Below are positions 47,919 through 58,537 of a stretch of DNA of 64,000 nucleotides, piece after piece (the first letter of the stretch is position 1; every line of letters starts with the position of its first letter). This DNA is from Eleusine coracana subsp. coracana (lineage: Eukaryota > Streptophyta > Magnoliopsida > Poales > Poaceae). Location of the stretch: positions 15,654,501-15,718,500 of the forward strand of contig CM064417.1 of NCBI GenBank assembly GCA_032690845.1, written 5' to 3'. The notes beneath the pieces were generated by a model. It was not told the DNA's origin. It searched no databases and was given only the letters and a program-made list of their open reading frames with translations. A program made the translations under genes and the position numbers.

Positions 47919-48100
47919 GATGGTAAGTCTTGACATCTTATGGTCAGCCAACAATCAACAATTCATAACAATGACCATATTTTGTCAAGATTCGATCTAG
48001 TGATCAAAAACCAACTTCAATAGCACAAATAATAGGTTTCTGACATAAAACAATAATGTTTGCAATAACAAAACAATCACCATTCAGATGTGCACATTCT

Positions 48101-49620
48101 CTACATCACATTGCTAGAGTCAAGAATATTTAGTTCACTCCTAAGATGGCAAAATCTCTTCTCATCTAGGGGCCTTGTGAATATATCGGCCAATTGATCT
48201 TCGGTTCGCACATGACTAACTTCTATATCCCCTTTGATAGAATGATCTCTCAAGAAATGATGGCGGATATCTATATGCTTTGTGCGCGAATGCTCAACGG
48301 GGTTATAAGCAAGCTTTATGGCACTCTCATTGTCACATAAGAGTGGAACACGGTTCAACTTGTAACCGTAATCTCTTAGAGTTTGTCTTATCCAAAGTAG
48401 TTGTGCACAACAACTACCGGCTGCAACATACTCCGCTTTGGCCGTAGAAAGTGCAACGGAATTTTGTTTCTTTGATGACCATGACACTAAGGACCTACCC
48501 AAGAATTGGCATGTCTCGGAGGTGCTCTTTCTATCTATCTAATCCTCGGCATAATCCGCATCGGAATAGTCTAATAGGTTGAACTTTGAGCCCTTGGGGT
48601 ACCAAAGCCCTAGGTTGGGTGTGTGAAGCAAATATCTCAATATTATCTTAACGGCCACCATGTGACACTCCATAGGAGCGGCTTGAAAACGTGCACACAT
48701 AGACACACTAAGCATGATGTCGGGCCTAGATGCACAAAGATAAAGAAAAGAGCCAATTATGGAGCGATATACCTTTTGATCAACGGGTTCTTCCTTTTTG
48801 TTGAGGTCGAGGTGGCCATTTGTTGGCATGGGAGTTTTGTTGGGCTTTGCCTTGTCCATGTCAAATTTCTTTAATAAGTCTTGTGTGTACTTTGCTTGAC
48901 ATATGAAGGTGCCCTCCTTGAGTTACTTCACTTGGAAGCCTAGAAAGAATGTCAATTCTCCCATCATGGACATCTCAAACCTTTTCATCATTATCTTGCT
49001 AAATTTATCACAAAAGGTTTGGTTAGTAGAACCAAATATAATGTCATCGACATATATTTGGCATATAAAGATATCATCACCAAAACGCTTAGTGAAGAGG
49101 GTTGGATCGGCCTTGCCAATGACAAAACCCTTTTTAACAAAAAAATCACTAAGGCATTCATACCATGCTCTTGGGGCTTGCTTAAGCCCATAGAGCGCCT
49201 TATGGAGTTTATAAACATGGTTAGGATACTTAGAGTCTTCAAAGCCTGGTGGTTGCTCCACATACACCTCTTCCTTGATTGGCCCATTTAGGAATGCACT
49301 TTTCACGTCCATTTGGTACAACTTAAAATCATGGTAAGTAGCAAAAGCAAGTAATATTCTAATAGACTCAAGCCTTGCTACGGGAGCATAAGTTTCATCA
49401 AAATCCAAACCTTCCACTTGTGAATACCCCTTTGCCACGAGCCTTGCCTTGTTTCTTGTCACAACACCATCTTCATTTTGTTTGTTGCGGAACACCCATT
49501 AGGTGCCCACAACATTCTTGTTCTTTGGCCTTTCCTCCAGTGTCCACACTTCATTTCTTCTGAAGTTGTTCAACTCTTCTTGCATGGCCATCACCCAATC
49601 CGCATCCTCAAGTGCTTGTT
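48101..49620 (-). pseudogene. E3 reverse transcriptase and RNase H relic
   Basis: Minus-strand frames 49,495-48,923, 48,859-48,539 and 48,502-48,101 are the successive parts of one RT-RNase H, with frame changes or stops between them. The active site reads IYVDDIIFGS (intact YVDD, near 49,040-49,070). RNase H keeps SVALSTAKAEYVAAGSCC and the ADIFTRPL end. Highly similar to E4 45,849-47,342. Confidence 0.9.
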
Positions 49621-49810
49621 CTACCCTAAATGGCTCCATAGAAGAGACAAAAGAGTAATGTTCACAAAAACTACTAACTCAAGATCTAGTGATTACCCCC
49701 TTGTCAATATCTCTAAGAATTTGCTCGACAGGGTGATCACGTGGTACATTTTGATGCACTCTTGGGTGCGGTTGGTGTGAGCTTTCTTGACCACCATCTT
49801 TATCAAACTC

Positions 49811-50900
49811 TTAATCATGTATTTGAGAATCATTGCTTGATGCTTGTTCATGATCCCCAACATCTTGATCTTGACCACTTGCGTGATCTATTTCTTCATT
49901 CTCATGATGTTGGTTTTGTCTTGAGGGAGAGGGTCGATTTTCAATACTTGATGTTTCTTGTGGTCTCACATCACCAATGGCCATCCTTTTTATTACACTT
50001 CTAGGAGCTTCATCATCTACACCATCATTAACAACTTGGTCCCCTTGAGAGCTATTAGATTCATTAAATGTCATGTCACGTGAAATTTCAATACAACCTG
50101 TGGTTTTGTTGAATACACGATAGGCATGAACATTCGACCCATAACCAAGCAAGAACCCTTCATCAAATTTTGGAGCAAACTTAGAAGTCTTGAGTTTCTT
50201 GTTTAGCATAAAGCATTTTCTCCCAAAAACACGAAAGTAGAAAATATTAGGCTTGTTACCGGTTAGTAGCTCATATAGTGTTTTCTTTAATAGTCGATGG
50301 AGATACAACCAGTTGGAGGCATGGCATGTAGTGTTGACAGCCTCGACCCAAAAGCAGTCGGACGTCTTGTATTCATCAAGCATTATTCTTTCCATCTCAA
50401 TGAGCATGCGGTTCTTTCTTTCGGCAACCCCATTTAGTTGAGGGGAGTAGGGTGCCGAAAATTCATGCTTGATGCCTTCTTCATCGAGGTACTCTTCAAC
50501 TTAAGTGTTCTTGAATTCGGTGTTGTTGTCACTCCTTATTCTCTTGATCTTGACTTCATATCATTTTGTGCTCTTTTCATGAATGTCTTGAGCACATCTT
50601 TTACTTCACCTTTATCATGCAAAAAAATACCCACGTGAAGCGACAAAAATTAATCATCAACAATTATAGGACCATATCTATTACCACCAATACTTATGTA
50701 GGAGACAGGGCCAAAGAGGTCCATGTGCGACATCTCCAATGGCCTTGTGGTGGTCATCACATTCTTGGCAGGGTGTGATGCTCCAACTTGTTTTTCCGCT
50801 TGGCATGCACTACAAATTTTATCCTTCTCAAAGCAAACGTCGGTTAGTCCTATGAGTATGCACCTCTTGCATACTTTACCTTCTCATTATCAGCAACATT
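49811..50900 (-). pseudogene. E3 integrase relic
   Basis: The C-terminal part is open at 50,407-49,811 (LLTGNKPNIFYFRVFGRKCF, DEGFLLGYGSN). The core upstream (50,900-50,410) is recognisable only across frame changes: HMDLFGPVSYIS, a damaged SDN block, and a PLN-stop where E4 has PQQNG. Against E4, about 0.9 kb is missing between 43,715- and 44,590-equivalents, deleting the protease and the integrase N-terminus (joint near 50,860). Confidence 0.85.
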
Positions 50901-50903
50901 TTT

Positions 50904-52763
50904 CTAACATTGTATTTTGCTTTTAAGAGCTTTTACTTGCTTGTTCAAATCATCAATCAATTTGATATTAGTAGCACAAGCATCAACATCAATATTATAG
51001 CATCTATCACATCCTTTGCTAGTGGAAGCATGAGAGGAATTATTTGAGGAGGATGTGAAAGTTGAAAGAATCCTATATTGTTCTTCAAAAGACTTATGAG
51101 TCTTTTCCAAATCCTCATACTTCTCTTGAAGTTCATCTTTAATGCTCTTAACATTCTCACAAGTATTGTCAATTTTAGTGAGAGACATAGTTAAGTCATT
51201 ATTTTTCTTTCTCTCTTCTTCTAGGAGCTTCTCTAATTCAAGGTTTCTTTTCATTTCAAGAATAAGCAAGTCTTCTTGTTTCTCAAGTAGCTCCTCTTGC
51301 CTATCATTTTCTTCCTTTTGTTTTTCAAGTAATTCCATAAATTCAACCATTTTCGGAAGTGAAGCATTAACATCATCATCATCATCATCATCATCATCAC
51401 TACTACTAGCATAAGAGGAACGCTTGCGTTTTGATTTTGTTACCTTCGATCCTCTTGCCATAAGGCACTTATGAGTGTCATCATCATCATCATCACTGAA
51501 GCTCCTAAATAGAGAAGTGTTGGTGGGAGTGATGCCAATGGCAAGTGTAGCAATGCCTCCCTCATCCGAGTCGGATTCGAAGGAGGAAGATGATGAAGAG
51601 GATGAGTCATCGGAATTCCATTCTTGGCTAATGTGAGCTTCACCTCTTCTATGTTTCTTGTACTTCTTGTCTTTCTTGTGGTGCTTGTCCTTCCTTCTTT
51701 CTTCCTTGTTCTTCTTCTTTGGACATTCCGCAATGAAATATCCTTCATCACCACATTCATAACAAGTTCTCTTTGACTTTCTTGCTTTGCCTTTATCATG
51801 GCTTTTCTTTTTATAGTCATCTTTCTTAAGAAATGACTTGAATCTTCTCACAAGTAGAGCCATCTCATCATCACTATCTTCATCACTAGAGTCAACCACT
51901 TTCTTCTTCTTCCTGTCTTGCTTTTCTCGTGTAGCATTGAGTGCTACATTATTTTTGTCACCATTTGCTCCCTCAATTTGCTTGATCAAGGCATTTATTT
52001 TATTGGCTTGATCATTTTGTTGCTTTTAAGAAAGAAGCTTCCCGAGCGCTTCATCGGTGGAGAATGTTTTAAAGTTATCCTTCTCCCTAATATTTGAGCA
52101 AATGTTGCTATCCCAAGGTCTTAATGCTTGTAGTAGTCTCTTGTTGATATCCAAATCGGTCATTCTAGCTCCTAGTGCTCTTCTTTGATTCATAATTCTC
52201 ATGAGCCTATCATGAACTTCTTTTGGGCCTTCTCTCAGACCCATGATGAACAAGTTGAACTCATTTTGTAATTTTTCAAGTCTTGCATCTTTGATGGAAT
52301 CAATGCCCTCATAGATAACCTCAAGTTTTCTCCATAGTTGGGTGGCATTCTTTATTCTGGCTACCTTGTCATACTCGGTGGCACTAAGTGCGGAAACAAT
52401 TGCACTAGCAGCCACGACATTGCGATGAATGTTGATTTGATCCTTACAGGTTGGATTGTCTCTATTTTCCCACAAAAAACCATTCTCGGTTATACTTGCA
52501 ACATAAGGACTCATGGATTCCAAATACATCATCATCTTGCATTTCGAATGATCATAAAATTGTCCATCAAAGTAGGGGAGTCTATCGGACCCTTGCCTAA
52601 TGCGATCTTCTTTGAGATCTTCATAATCAAACATGACATTGTTGTAGGTTTTTAATAGCCCATCTTTATCAATATCTTCAGTCCTTGGATTTTCTTCAAA
52701 TACATCATCCTCGGTCTCTGCTCTGGATGTTCCACTAGGCGGAATTTCCTTTCCCTTTGTCAT
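50904..52763 (-). pseudogene. E3 gag
   Basis: ATG at 52,763 (MTKGKEIPPSG) and an open frame to TAA at 52,026-52,028, which replaces a Gln codon of E4 (LLSQKQQ). It continues in a frame from 51,989 to 50,904 with the zinc knuckle CYECGDEGYFIAEC, Asp/Ser-rich blocks and a coiled coil. The N-terminal half has the UBN2 gag block (WRKLEVIYEGIDSIKDARLE). It ends early at the deletion joint. Confidence 0.9.
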
Positions 52764-52800
52764 CTTTATCTTCAAGCGGTTAATCCTTCAAAAAGATCCT

Positions 52801-52814
52801 GCTCTGATACCAAT
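52801..52814 (-). promoter_or_regulatory. E3 primer-binding site
   Basis: Minus-strand TTGGTATCAGAGC, directly outside the E3 5' LTR end at 52,815. Confidence 0.92.
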
Positions 52815-52900
52815 CAAAAGTGCCTAGAGGGGGAGGGGGTGAATAGGCAATTATTCCTAAAATTCACTTAATAATAAAAGTTAATTGCGCAGTGTCGGAC
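52815..52900 (-). repeat. E3 5' LTR, PBS-proximal piece
   Basis: 86 bp matching the corresponding end of the E3 3' LTR (38,277-38,364), cut at GGACT by E5. The terminal TG complement has changed (TCAAAAG for TTGAAAG). Confidence 0.9.
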
Positions 52901-53825
52901 TTGATGTGGACAAGGGTTCCCGATCTTCCGAAAGGTTCTTGGTAAGTTGATTTGGTCGGAGGCGACACACAAATCGATCCGGCTTCAGAACAGCACGTTC
53001 TAAACCCCGCAATCGCAGCACGACGTCTCCTCTGGTTATCAACCGTCCAAAAGACGATTGACCTCGCCGAGAAGGCTAATCCCTGCCTGCGAATCAAGAA
53101 CACAAGCAAGAACAACGAATAATGCAACACAATTGCAGATGTATGATTAAACTCTCGAAGTTGGGGTCTCACAAACCGATGAACGGCGAAACTGTTTAGG
53201 AACAAAATTGATCTAAGCAAAACCCGAACCCTAATGGTGCGGCGGCGGATGTATATAAAGACCCTAGGGTCGTGCAAGACCCTCTGGACGCGCCCCGAAT
53301 TGGGCTCAACTAGATACAAAGCCCAAAGGCAAAAAATAGGCGACGCAGCATCGACACAGATTCTGGACTCTCTCTTGTTTTGACGATTCCCGATGACTCC
53401 GGATGAATTTTGACATGAGGCCGGCAGCATTGGAAAGGTCTTCTCCTTATCTTTCCGTGCATATGTAGAACGTCCAAATCCGAGTCCGTATGCGTCCTGG
53501 GCGACCGTTTTAGTACAGACTGGTCCTGGGCCCCGAAACAGACTCGAAGTCGGTTTTGATTGGGCCTCCACTTTGGCTTCCAAGCCCTTGCTGGTCCTCC
53601 ACGTTCCCAACTCCTTCTCCCATCATCTCCTGGTCCTCTCCATGGTTTCTAATCATAAAATAATCATTAGGTAGCAAACCATTCTCAAAAGTAACATATA
53701 GCGAAGAACGTAGGAACGAGCTCACCTCTAAATTTAGTTGTCGTGCACGAGCTCTACTCATTGGACCTTGCAAGTCCAGATTTGGAGGAGTGTTGTGTGT
53801 ATCCATAGGAGTGATGTCCTCATCA
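52901..53825 (-). repeat. E5 3' LTR
   Basis: 925 bp. It encodes the last about 105 codons of the pol frame (to the stop at 53,510). A TATATA patch lies at about 53,251-53,258. An overlapping 248-codon frame exists in both LTRs but only because they are near-identical. Confidence 0.93.
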
Positions 53826-56800
53826 TCCTCCCCCTCTTGAAGTGGAGTCGTCCTCGACTCAAGCTCATCCTCTTCTCCCAAGTATGGTTTCAAATCTGAA
53901 ATGTTAAAAGTAGGACTAACCCCGAACTCGGGAGGCAACTCAAGTTTGTATGCATTATCATTAATCTTCTCTTTTATTTTGAATGGACCATCAGCTCTAG
54001 GCATTAGTTTAGACTTTCTCAATTCTGGAAATCTATCCTTCCTTAAGTGTAACCACACTAAATCTCCTACATCAAGCTTTACTTCCTTTCTTCCCTTACT
54101 ACCAGCAATTTTATACTTTTCATTCATCTTTTCAATGCTAAGTCTAGTGGTCTCATGCATTTGCAAAATAAATTCAGCACGCTCCTTAGCATCAATATGA
54201 ACTCTCTCATTAATAGGTAGAGGAAGTATATCAAGTGGAGTACGGGGATTAAAACCATACACTACCTTGAATGGACTTACCTTGGTAGTAGAATGTGTTG
54301 CCCGATTATAAGCAAACTCAACATGAGGTAAGCATTCTTCCCATTGCTTCAAGTTTTTCTTCAAAATAGCTCGCAACATAGTACCCAAAGTGCGGTTCAC
54401 AACCTCAGTTTGTCCATCAGTTTGTGGATGACAAGTTGTAGAAAATAACAACTTTGTACCCAACTTATTCCAAAGCGTGCGCCAAAAATGACTCAAGAAT
54501 TTTGCATCACGATCTGAAACAATAGTAGAAGGCATACCATGCAAACGTACAATTTCTTTGAAAAAAAGATCAGCAATATAACTAGCATCATCAGTTTTAT
54601 GACATGATATAAAGTGTGCCATCTTGGAAAAACGATCCACGACAACAAAAATGCTATCGCTCCCCCTCTTAGTCCTAGGCAGTCCTAAAATAAAGTCCAT
54701 AGAAATATCCGCCCAAGGAATAGAAGGAACAGGAAGTGGCATGTATAAACCATGTGGATTCAATCGAGACTTAGCTTTTTGACATGTAGTGCAGCGAGAA
54801 ACAAAACGGTCAACATCTTTCCTCATCCTTGGCCAAAAGAAGTGTGTGGCCAAAATATCCTCTGTCTTCTTAGCACCAAAATGACCCATCAATCCACCTC
54901 CATGCGCCTCCTGCAACAACAAAAGACGAACGGAACCAACTGGAATGCATAGGCGGTTAGCTCTAAACAAGAATCCATCATTCAACACAAATTTGTGCCA
55001 AGCACGACCTTCTTTACAGTGCAGCAATACATCTTTAAAATCGACATCAGCAACATATTGTTCTTTAATTGCCTCAAGTCCAAAAATTCTACAATCAAGT
55101 TGAGACAACAAAGTATATCGCCTAGATAAAGCATCAGCAATCACATTATCCTTCCCTTTCTTATGTTTAATAATATAAGGAAAAGACTCAATAAACTCAA
55201 CCCATTTAGCATGTCTACGGTTCAAATTGCCTTGAGAACGAATATACTTAAGTGATTCATGATCAGAATGAATAACAAATTCTTTAGGCAACAAGTAATG
55301 ACGCCACGTCTCTAAAGAACGTACAAGTGCATATAGTTCCTTATCATACGTGGAATAATTCAAAACAGGCCCAGTAATTTTCTCACTAAAGTATGCAACA
55401 GGTTTACCATCTTGCATCAAAACACCACCAATGCCTATACCACTAGCATCACATTCAAGCTCAAAAGTCTTATCAAAATTGGGTAATTGCAGCAATGGTG
55501 CATGTGTAAGTTTGTCCTTTAAAGCATCAAAAGACTCATGATGTACCTTACCAAAATGGAAGTCAACGCCCTTCTTTGTCAACTCATGCAATGGTGCAGC
55601 AATGGTGCTGAAATCTTTGACAAAGCGGCGGTAGAAACCTGCAAAACCAAGAAAACTCCTCACCTGTGTGATAGTTTTTGGTACAGGCCAGCTCTTTATG
55701 GCTTCAATCTTCGCCTCATCCACCTCAATTCCCTGTGTAGTCACAACATAGCCAAGAAAAGAGACTCGATCCGTGCAAAAGGTGCACTTCTCAAGGTTAC
55801 CAAATAAATGTGAAACTCGCAAAGCATCAAAAACAGCACGCAAATGAATCATATGATCATCCATGGATTTGCTATAAATCAAGATATCATCAAAGTAAAC
55901 AACCACAAATTTGCCAATAAAAGGTCTTAAAACCTTATTCATCAAACGCATGAAAGTACTGGGTGCATTAGTTAACCCAAAAGGCATTACTAACCACTCA
56001 TACAACCCGAATTTGGTTTTGAAAGCTGTTTTCCATTCATCTCCAAGTTTCATTCTAATTTGATGGTAGCCACTACGCAAATCAATTTTAGTGAAAATTA
56101 TAGCACCACATAACTCATCAAGCATGTCGTCTAGCCTAGGAATAGGATGACGATACCTAATAGTAATGTTATTAATGGCTCTACAATCTACACACATACG
56201 CCAAGAACCATCTTTCTTAGGAACCAAAAGTACAGGAACAGCACAAGGACTAAGTGATTGACGAACATACCCACGATCCAAAAGGTCTTGGACTTGTCGT
56301 TGTATCTCCTTAGTCTCCTCAGGGTTGGTCCTATAAGCAGCACGGTTTGGTAAAGTAGCACCAGGAATCAAATCAATTTGATGCTCAATCCCTCTCAAAG
56401 GTGGCAATCCCGGGGGTATCTCAGCTGGGAAAACATCCTCATACTCCTGCAAAAGGTTAGTGACAGCAGGAGGCAAAGCACTAGAAGCAATATCACCAAG
56501 CAAAAACAAGGCTTGTTTGCATATCAAAGCATAGCAAATATCATCAGTAGAAATTTCAGCAAGCTCAGATTTTGTGGCAAGACATGAACGACCTTGTAAT
56601 TTAATTGCAGCACCCTTAGAACTTGAAGAATCATTAACATTACTTGGTGTAGAAGCAGAAATAACAGGTTGCTGAATTTTAGGGCTTTTATTTTTTAAAC
56701 TAGCAGCTCGTTCTAAATCAGCTTGTACAATTTCAGCAGGGGTCATTGGTAACAAAGTAATTTTAGTTCCTTTATGCATAAAAGTGTACTTATTACTTTT

Positions 56801-57118
56801 ACCATGGTGTACAGCATCATTATCAAATTCCCAAGGTCTACCCAATAAAAGTGAACAAGCTTGCATGGGTACAACATCACAATCAACAGAATCCACATAG
56901 GAACCAATGGAAAAAGGAACTCTGCAAGTTTGTGTTACCTTAGCTTTTCCAGAGTCATTTAACCACTCAATGTAGTATGGATGTGGATGTGGGCGTGTGG
57001 TCAAATCAAGCTTCTTAACCACATCAGAACTCACCAAATTGTTGCAGCTTCCTCCATCAATGATGACACGTGCCCGACGGTTCTTGATGACGAAGAAAAT
57101 CTGGAACAAGTTATGTCG
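53510..57118 (-). CDS. E5 pol polyprotein (protease, RT, RNase H, integrase, CR motif)
   Basis: Open for about 1200 codons down to TAG/TAA at 53,510, in the same frame as gag and separated from it by one TAG. Protease: VIIDGGSCNNLVS. RT: CVDCRAINNITIRY and the active site VVYFDDILIYSK at about 55,880-55,912. RNase H: ELECDASGIGIGG, VIHSDHESLKYI, IADALSRRY. Integrase: H and C residues of GLMGHFGAKK and CTTCQKAKS, DDE in DISMDFILGLP, IVSDRDAKFLSHFW and TDGQTEVVNRTL. The GPY-type end (NISDLKPYLGEEDE) leads into a CRM-like tail crossing the PPT. All catalytic residues seem present. It has no internal methionine start of its own, so expression would need readthrough or a gag-pol fusion. Confidence 0.93.
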   Translation of the reverse strand, partial: RHNLFQIFFVIKNRRARVIIDGGSCNNLVSSDVVKKLDLTTRPHPHPYYIEWLNDSGKAKVTQTCRVPFSIGSYVDSVDCDVVPMQACSLLLGRPWEFDNDAVHHGKSNKYTFMHKGTKITLLPMTPAEIVQADLERAASLKNKSPKIQQPVISASTPSNVNDSSSSKGAAIKLQGRSCLATKSELAEISTDDICYALICKQALFLLGDIASSALPPAVTNLLQEYEDVFPAEIPPGLPPLRGIEHQIDLIPGATLPNRAAYRTNPEETKEIQRQVQDLLDRGYVRQSLSPCAVPVLLVPKKDGSWRMCVDCRAINNITIRYRHPIPRLDDMLDELCGAIIFTKIDLRSGYHQIRMKLGDEWKTAFKTKFGLYEWLVMPFGLTNAPSTFMRLMNKVLRPFIGKFVVVYFDDILIYSKSMDDHMIHLRAVFDALRVSHLFGNLEKCTFCTDRVSFLGYVVTTQGIEVDEAKIEAIKSWPVPKTITQVRSFLGFAGFYRRFVKDFSTIAAPLHELTKKGVDFHFGKVHHESFDALKDKLTHAPLLQLPNFDKTFELECDASGIGIGGVLMQDGKPVAYFSEKITGPVLNYSTYDKELYALVRSLETWRHYLLPKEFVIHSDHESLKYIRSQGNLNRRHAKWVEFIESFPYIIKHKKGKDNVIADALSRRYTLLSQLDCRIFGLEAIKEQYVADVDFKDVLLHCKEGRAWHKFVLNDGFLFRANRLCIPVGSVRLLLLQEAHGGGLMGHFGAKKTEDILATHFFWPRMRKDVDRFVSRCTTCQKAKSRLNPHGLYMPLPVPSIPWADISMDFILGLPRTKRGSDSIFVVVDRFSKMAHFISCHKTDDASYIADLFFKEIVRLHGMPSTIVSDRDAKFLSHFWRTLWNKLGTKLLFSTTCHPQTDGQTEVVNRTLGTMLRAILKKNLKQWEECLPHVEFAYNRATHSTTKVSPFKVVYGFNPRTPLDILPLPINERVHIDAKERAEFILQMHETTRLSIEKMNEKYKIAGSKGRKEVKLDVGDLVWLHLRKDRFPELRKSKLMPRADGPFKIKEKINDNAYKLELPPEFGVSPTFNISDLKPYLGEEDELESRTTPLQEGEDDEDITPMDTHNTPPNLDLQGPMSRARARQLNLEVSSFLRSSLYVTFENGLLPNDYFMIRNHGEDQEMMGEGVGNVEDQQGLGSQSGGPIKTDFESVSGPRTSLY
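53826..53838 (-). promoter_or_regulatory. E5 polypurine tract, inside the pol frame
   Basis: Minus-strand AAGAGGGGGAGGA just before the LTR start TGATGAGG. It is translated as part of the acidic EGEDDED segment, so coding and priming functions overlap. Confidence 0.88.
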
Positions 57119-58537
57119 CTACATCATCTCGGGCTGCTGGACTTGTGTGCTAAGCACACGCTGCATAATAATATTCATATAGCCCGTGGTATCTCCGCCT
57201 CCAAGGACGAGGTCACCGCTGGTGGCAGGGACATCCTCCTCCTCATCCTCCACATCGGAGGCGCTCATGTAACCGCCATCATCTGTTGCCACATATGCCT
57301 GCCTACTTGGGCAATCTTTCTGCACATGGCCAAGACCATGGCAGCGGTGGCACTGAATCCCTGTAGTGCGTCCCGTCGAAGCAACAGAGGAGGCACTACT
57401 AGCCGGTACCTGCACAGAATTTTTACCTGTGCGCGTAGAAGGGGCAGGGGCTGATCTTGGTGCTGCAGAAACAACACTAGCTGGTGGGGGCGGCCGGAAA
57501 GATGGCTTGGGCAGCCCCGAAGTCCCCGTCGGCCGTGGTGGGTAGAAATTCCTGGACTTGCTGTACTCCTCAAAAGCCTGGAAAAGTCCCTGTGATTCTT
57601 TCTCTGCAAGCATAGCATACTGGAAACACTGGTTGAGGGTATAAAATTCTTTATAATCAAGGATGTCCTGAATTTCTTTTCTCAAACCAGAATAAAAGCG
57701 GCAAATCTGATCCTCTACTTTTTCAACCACAGCACAACGAATCAAACCCTTCTGAAGCTCACTAAAATACTCCTGAACAGTTTTATCTCCTTGATCTAAA
57801 CGCTGCAGTTTATTACGAATTTCTCTATAAAAAGAAGGAGGAACAAAACGATCACGCATTTCTACCTTAAGTTCTTCCCAAGTAGTAGGCAAATCGGTTT
57901 CAGCAGCTAAACCACTCCACCAAACAATAGCAAAGTCCTTAAACTCACTAGTGGCTTGTCTAACTCTATGTTGTTCAGGAACAAGGTGGGCATTAAATTT
58001 TTGTTCTATCGTCATTTCCCAATCAAGGTAAGCATCACCATCGTATTGACCCGAAAACGAAGGAATTGAAAACTTAATTTTAGCATATGGATCATCTGGA
58101 GCATAGTTACCTTGTGTGCGACGGTTGTGGTTGTGGAAACCACCCATACCTTGAGGGTTACGTTGCAAACGGCGTCGTAACCTTGCGGTCCTTGTAGCTG
58201 ACCTATCAACGGTGCCATCAGCCTTATACACCGTTGCTTCATCATGATCGTCTTGAACGTCGTTGTTGGTGTCGTTGTTGGTGTTGGTGTTGTTGTTGTT
58301 GTTGGTCTTGTGAGCGGTCTCCAATTCGACAACCTGATCGGTTAGCTTAGAGACTCTCTTATCCAACCACTCAATGCTTTCTCCCAGGTGAAGCTTGGTG
58401 ACGGCGTCGGTGACGGCCCTGGTGATCGTCTCTGCCAAATCACTCTGAACCGCCTGCAAAGCCTTCTGTAACTGATTTTGGCTCACGCACTCATTCAATT
58501 TTGAGGATGAAGCACCCTCCCCGTCGCTTCCTGACAT
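57119..58537 (-). CDS. E5 gag
   Basis: Start ATG 58,537 (MSGSDGEGASSSKLNEC) preferred; an upstream in-frame ATG at 58,561 would add eight residues. An N-terminal coiled-coil-like region and Asn/Thr repeat (about residues 80-100) are followed by the retrotransposon-gag domain (YDGDAYLDWEMTIEQKF, WWSGLAAETDLPTTWEEL, MRDRFVPPSFYREI), a Pro/Ser/Ala-rich linker, and a knuckle CHRCHGLGHVQKDC near 57,310-57,350. The acidic end VEDEEEDVPATSGD is followed by QPEMM and TAG at 57,119-57,121. Beyond the TAG the frame continues into pol without a shift. Confidence 0.93.
   Translation of the reverse strand: MSGSDGEGASSSKLNECVSQNQLQKALQAVQSDLAETITRAVTDAVTKLHLGESIEWLDKRVSKLTDQVVELETAHKTNNNNNTNTNNDTNNDVQDDHDEATVYKADGTVDRSATRTARLRRRLQRNPQGMGGFHNHNRRTQGNYAPDDPYAKIKFSIPSFSGQYDGDAYLDWEMTIEQKFNAHLVPEQHRVRQATSEFKDFAIVWWSGLAAETDLPTTWEELKVEMRDRFVPPSFYREIRNKLQRLDQGDKTVQEYFSELQKGLIRCAVVEKVEDQICRFYSGLRKEIQDILDYKEFYTLNQCFQYAMLAEKESQGLFQAFEEYSKSRNFYPPRPTGTSGLPKPSFRPPPPASVVSAAPRSAPAPSTRTGKNSVQVPASSASSVASTGRTTGIQCHRCHGLGHVQKDCPSRQAYVATDDGGYMSASDVEDEEEDVPATSGDLVLGGGDTTGYMNIIMQRVLSTQVQQPEMM

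Noticed and set aside
52864..53610. 248-codon frame in the E5 LTR, also present at 59,760-60,476
   Set aside because: It recurs only because the two LTRs are near-identical; it overlaps the pol frame and shows no domain.
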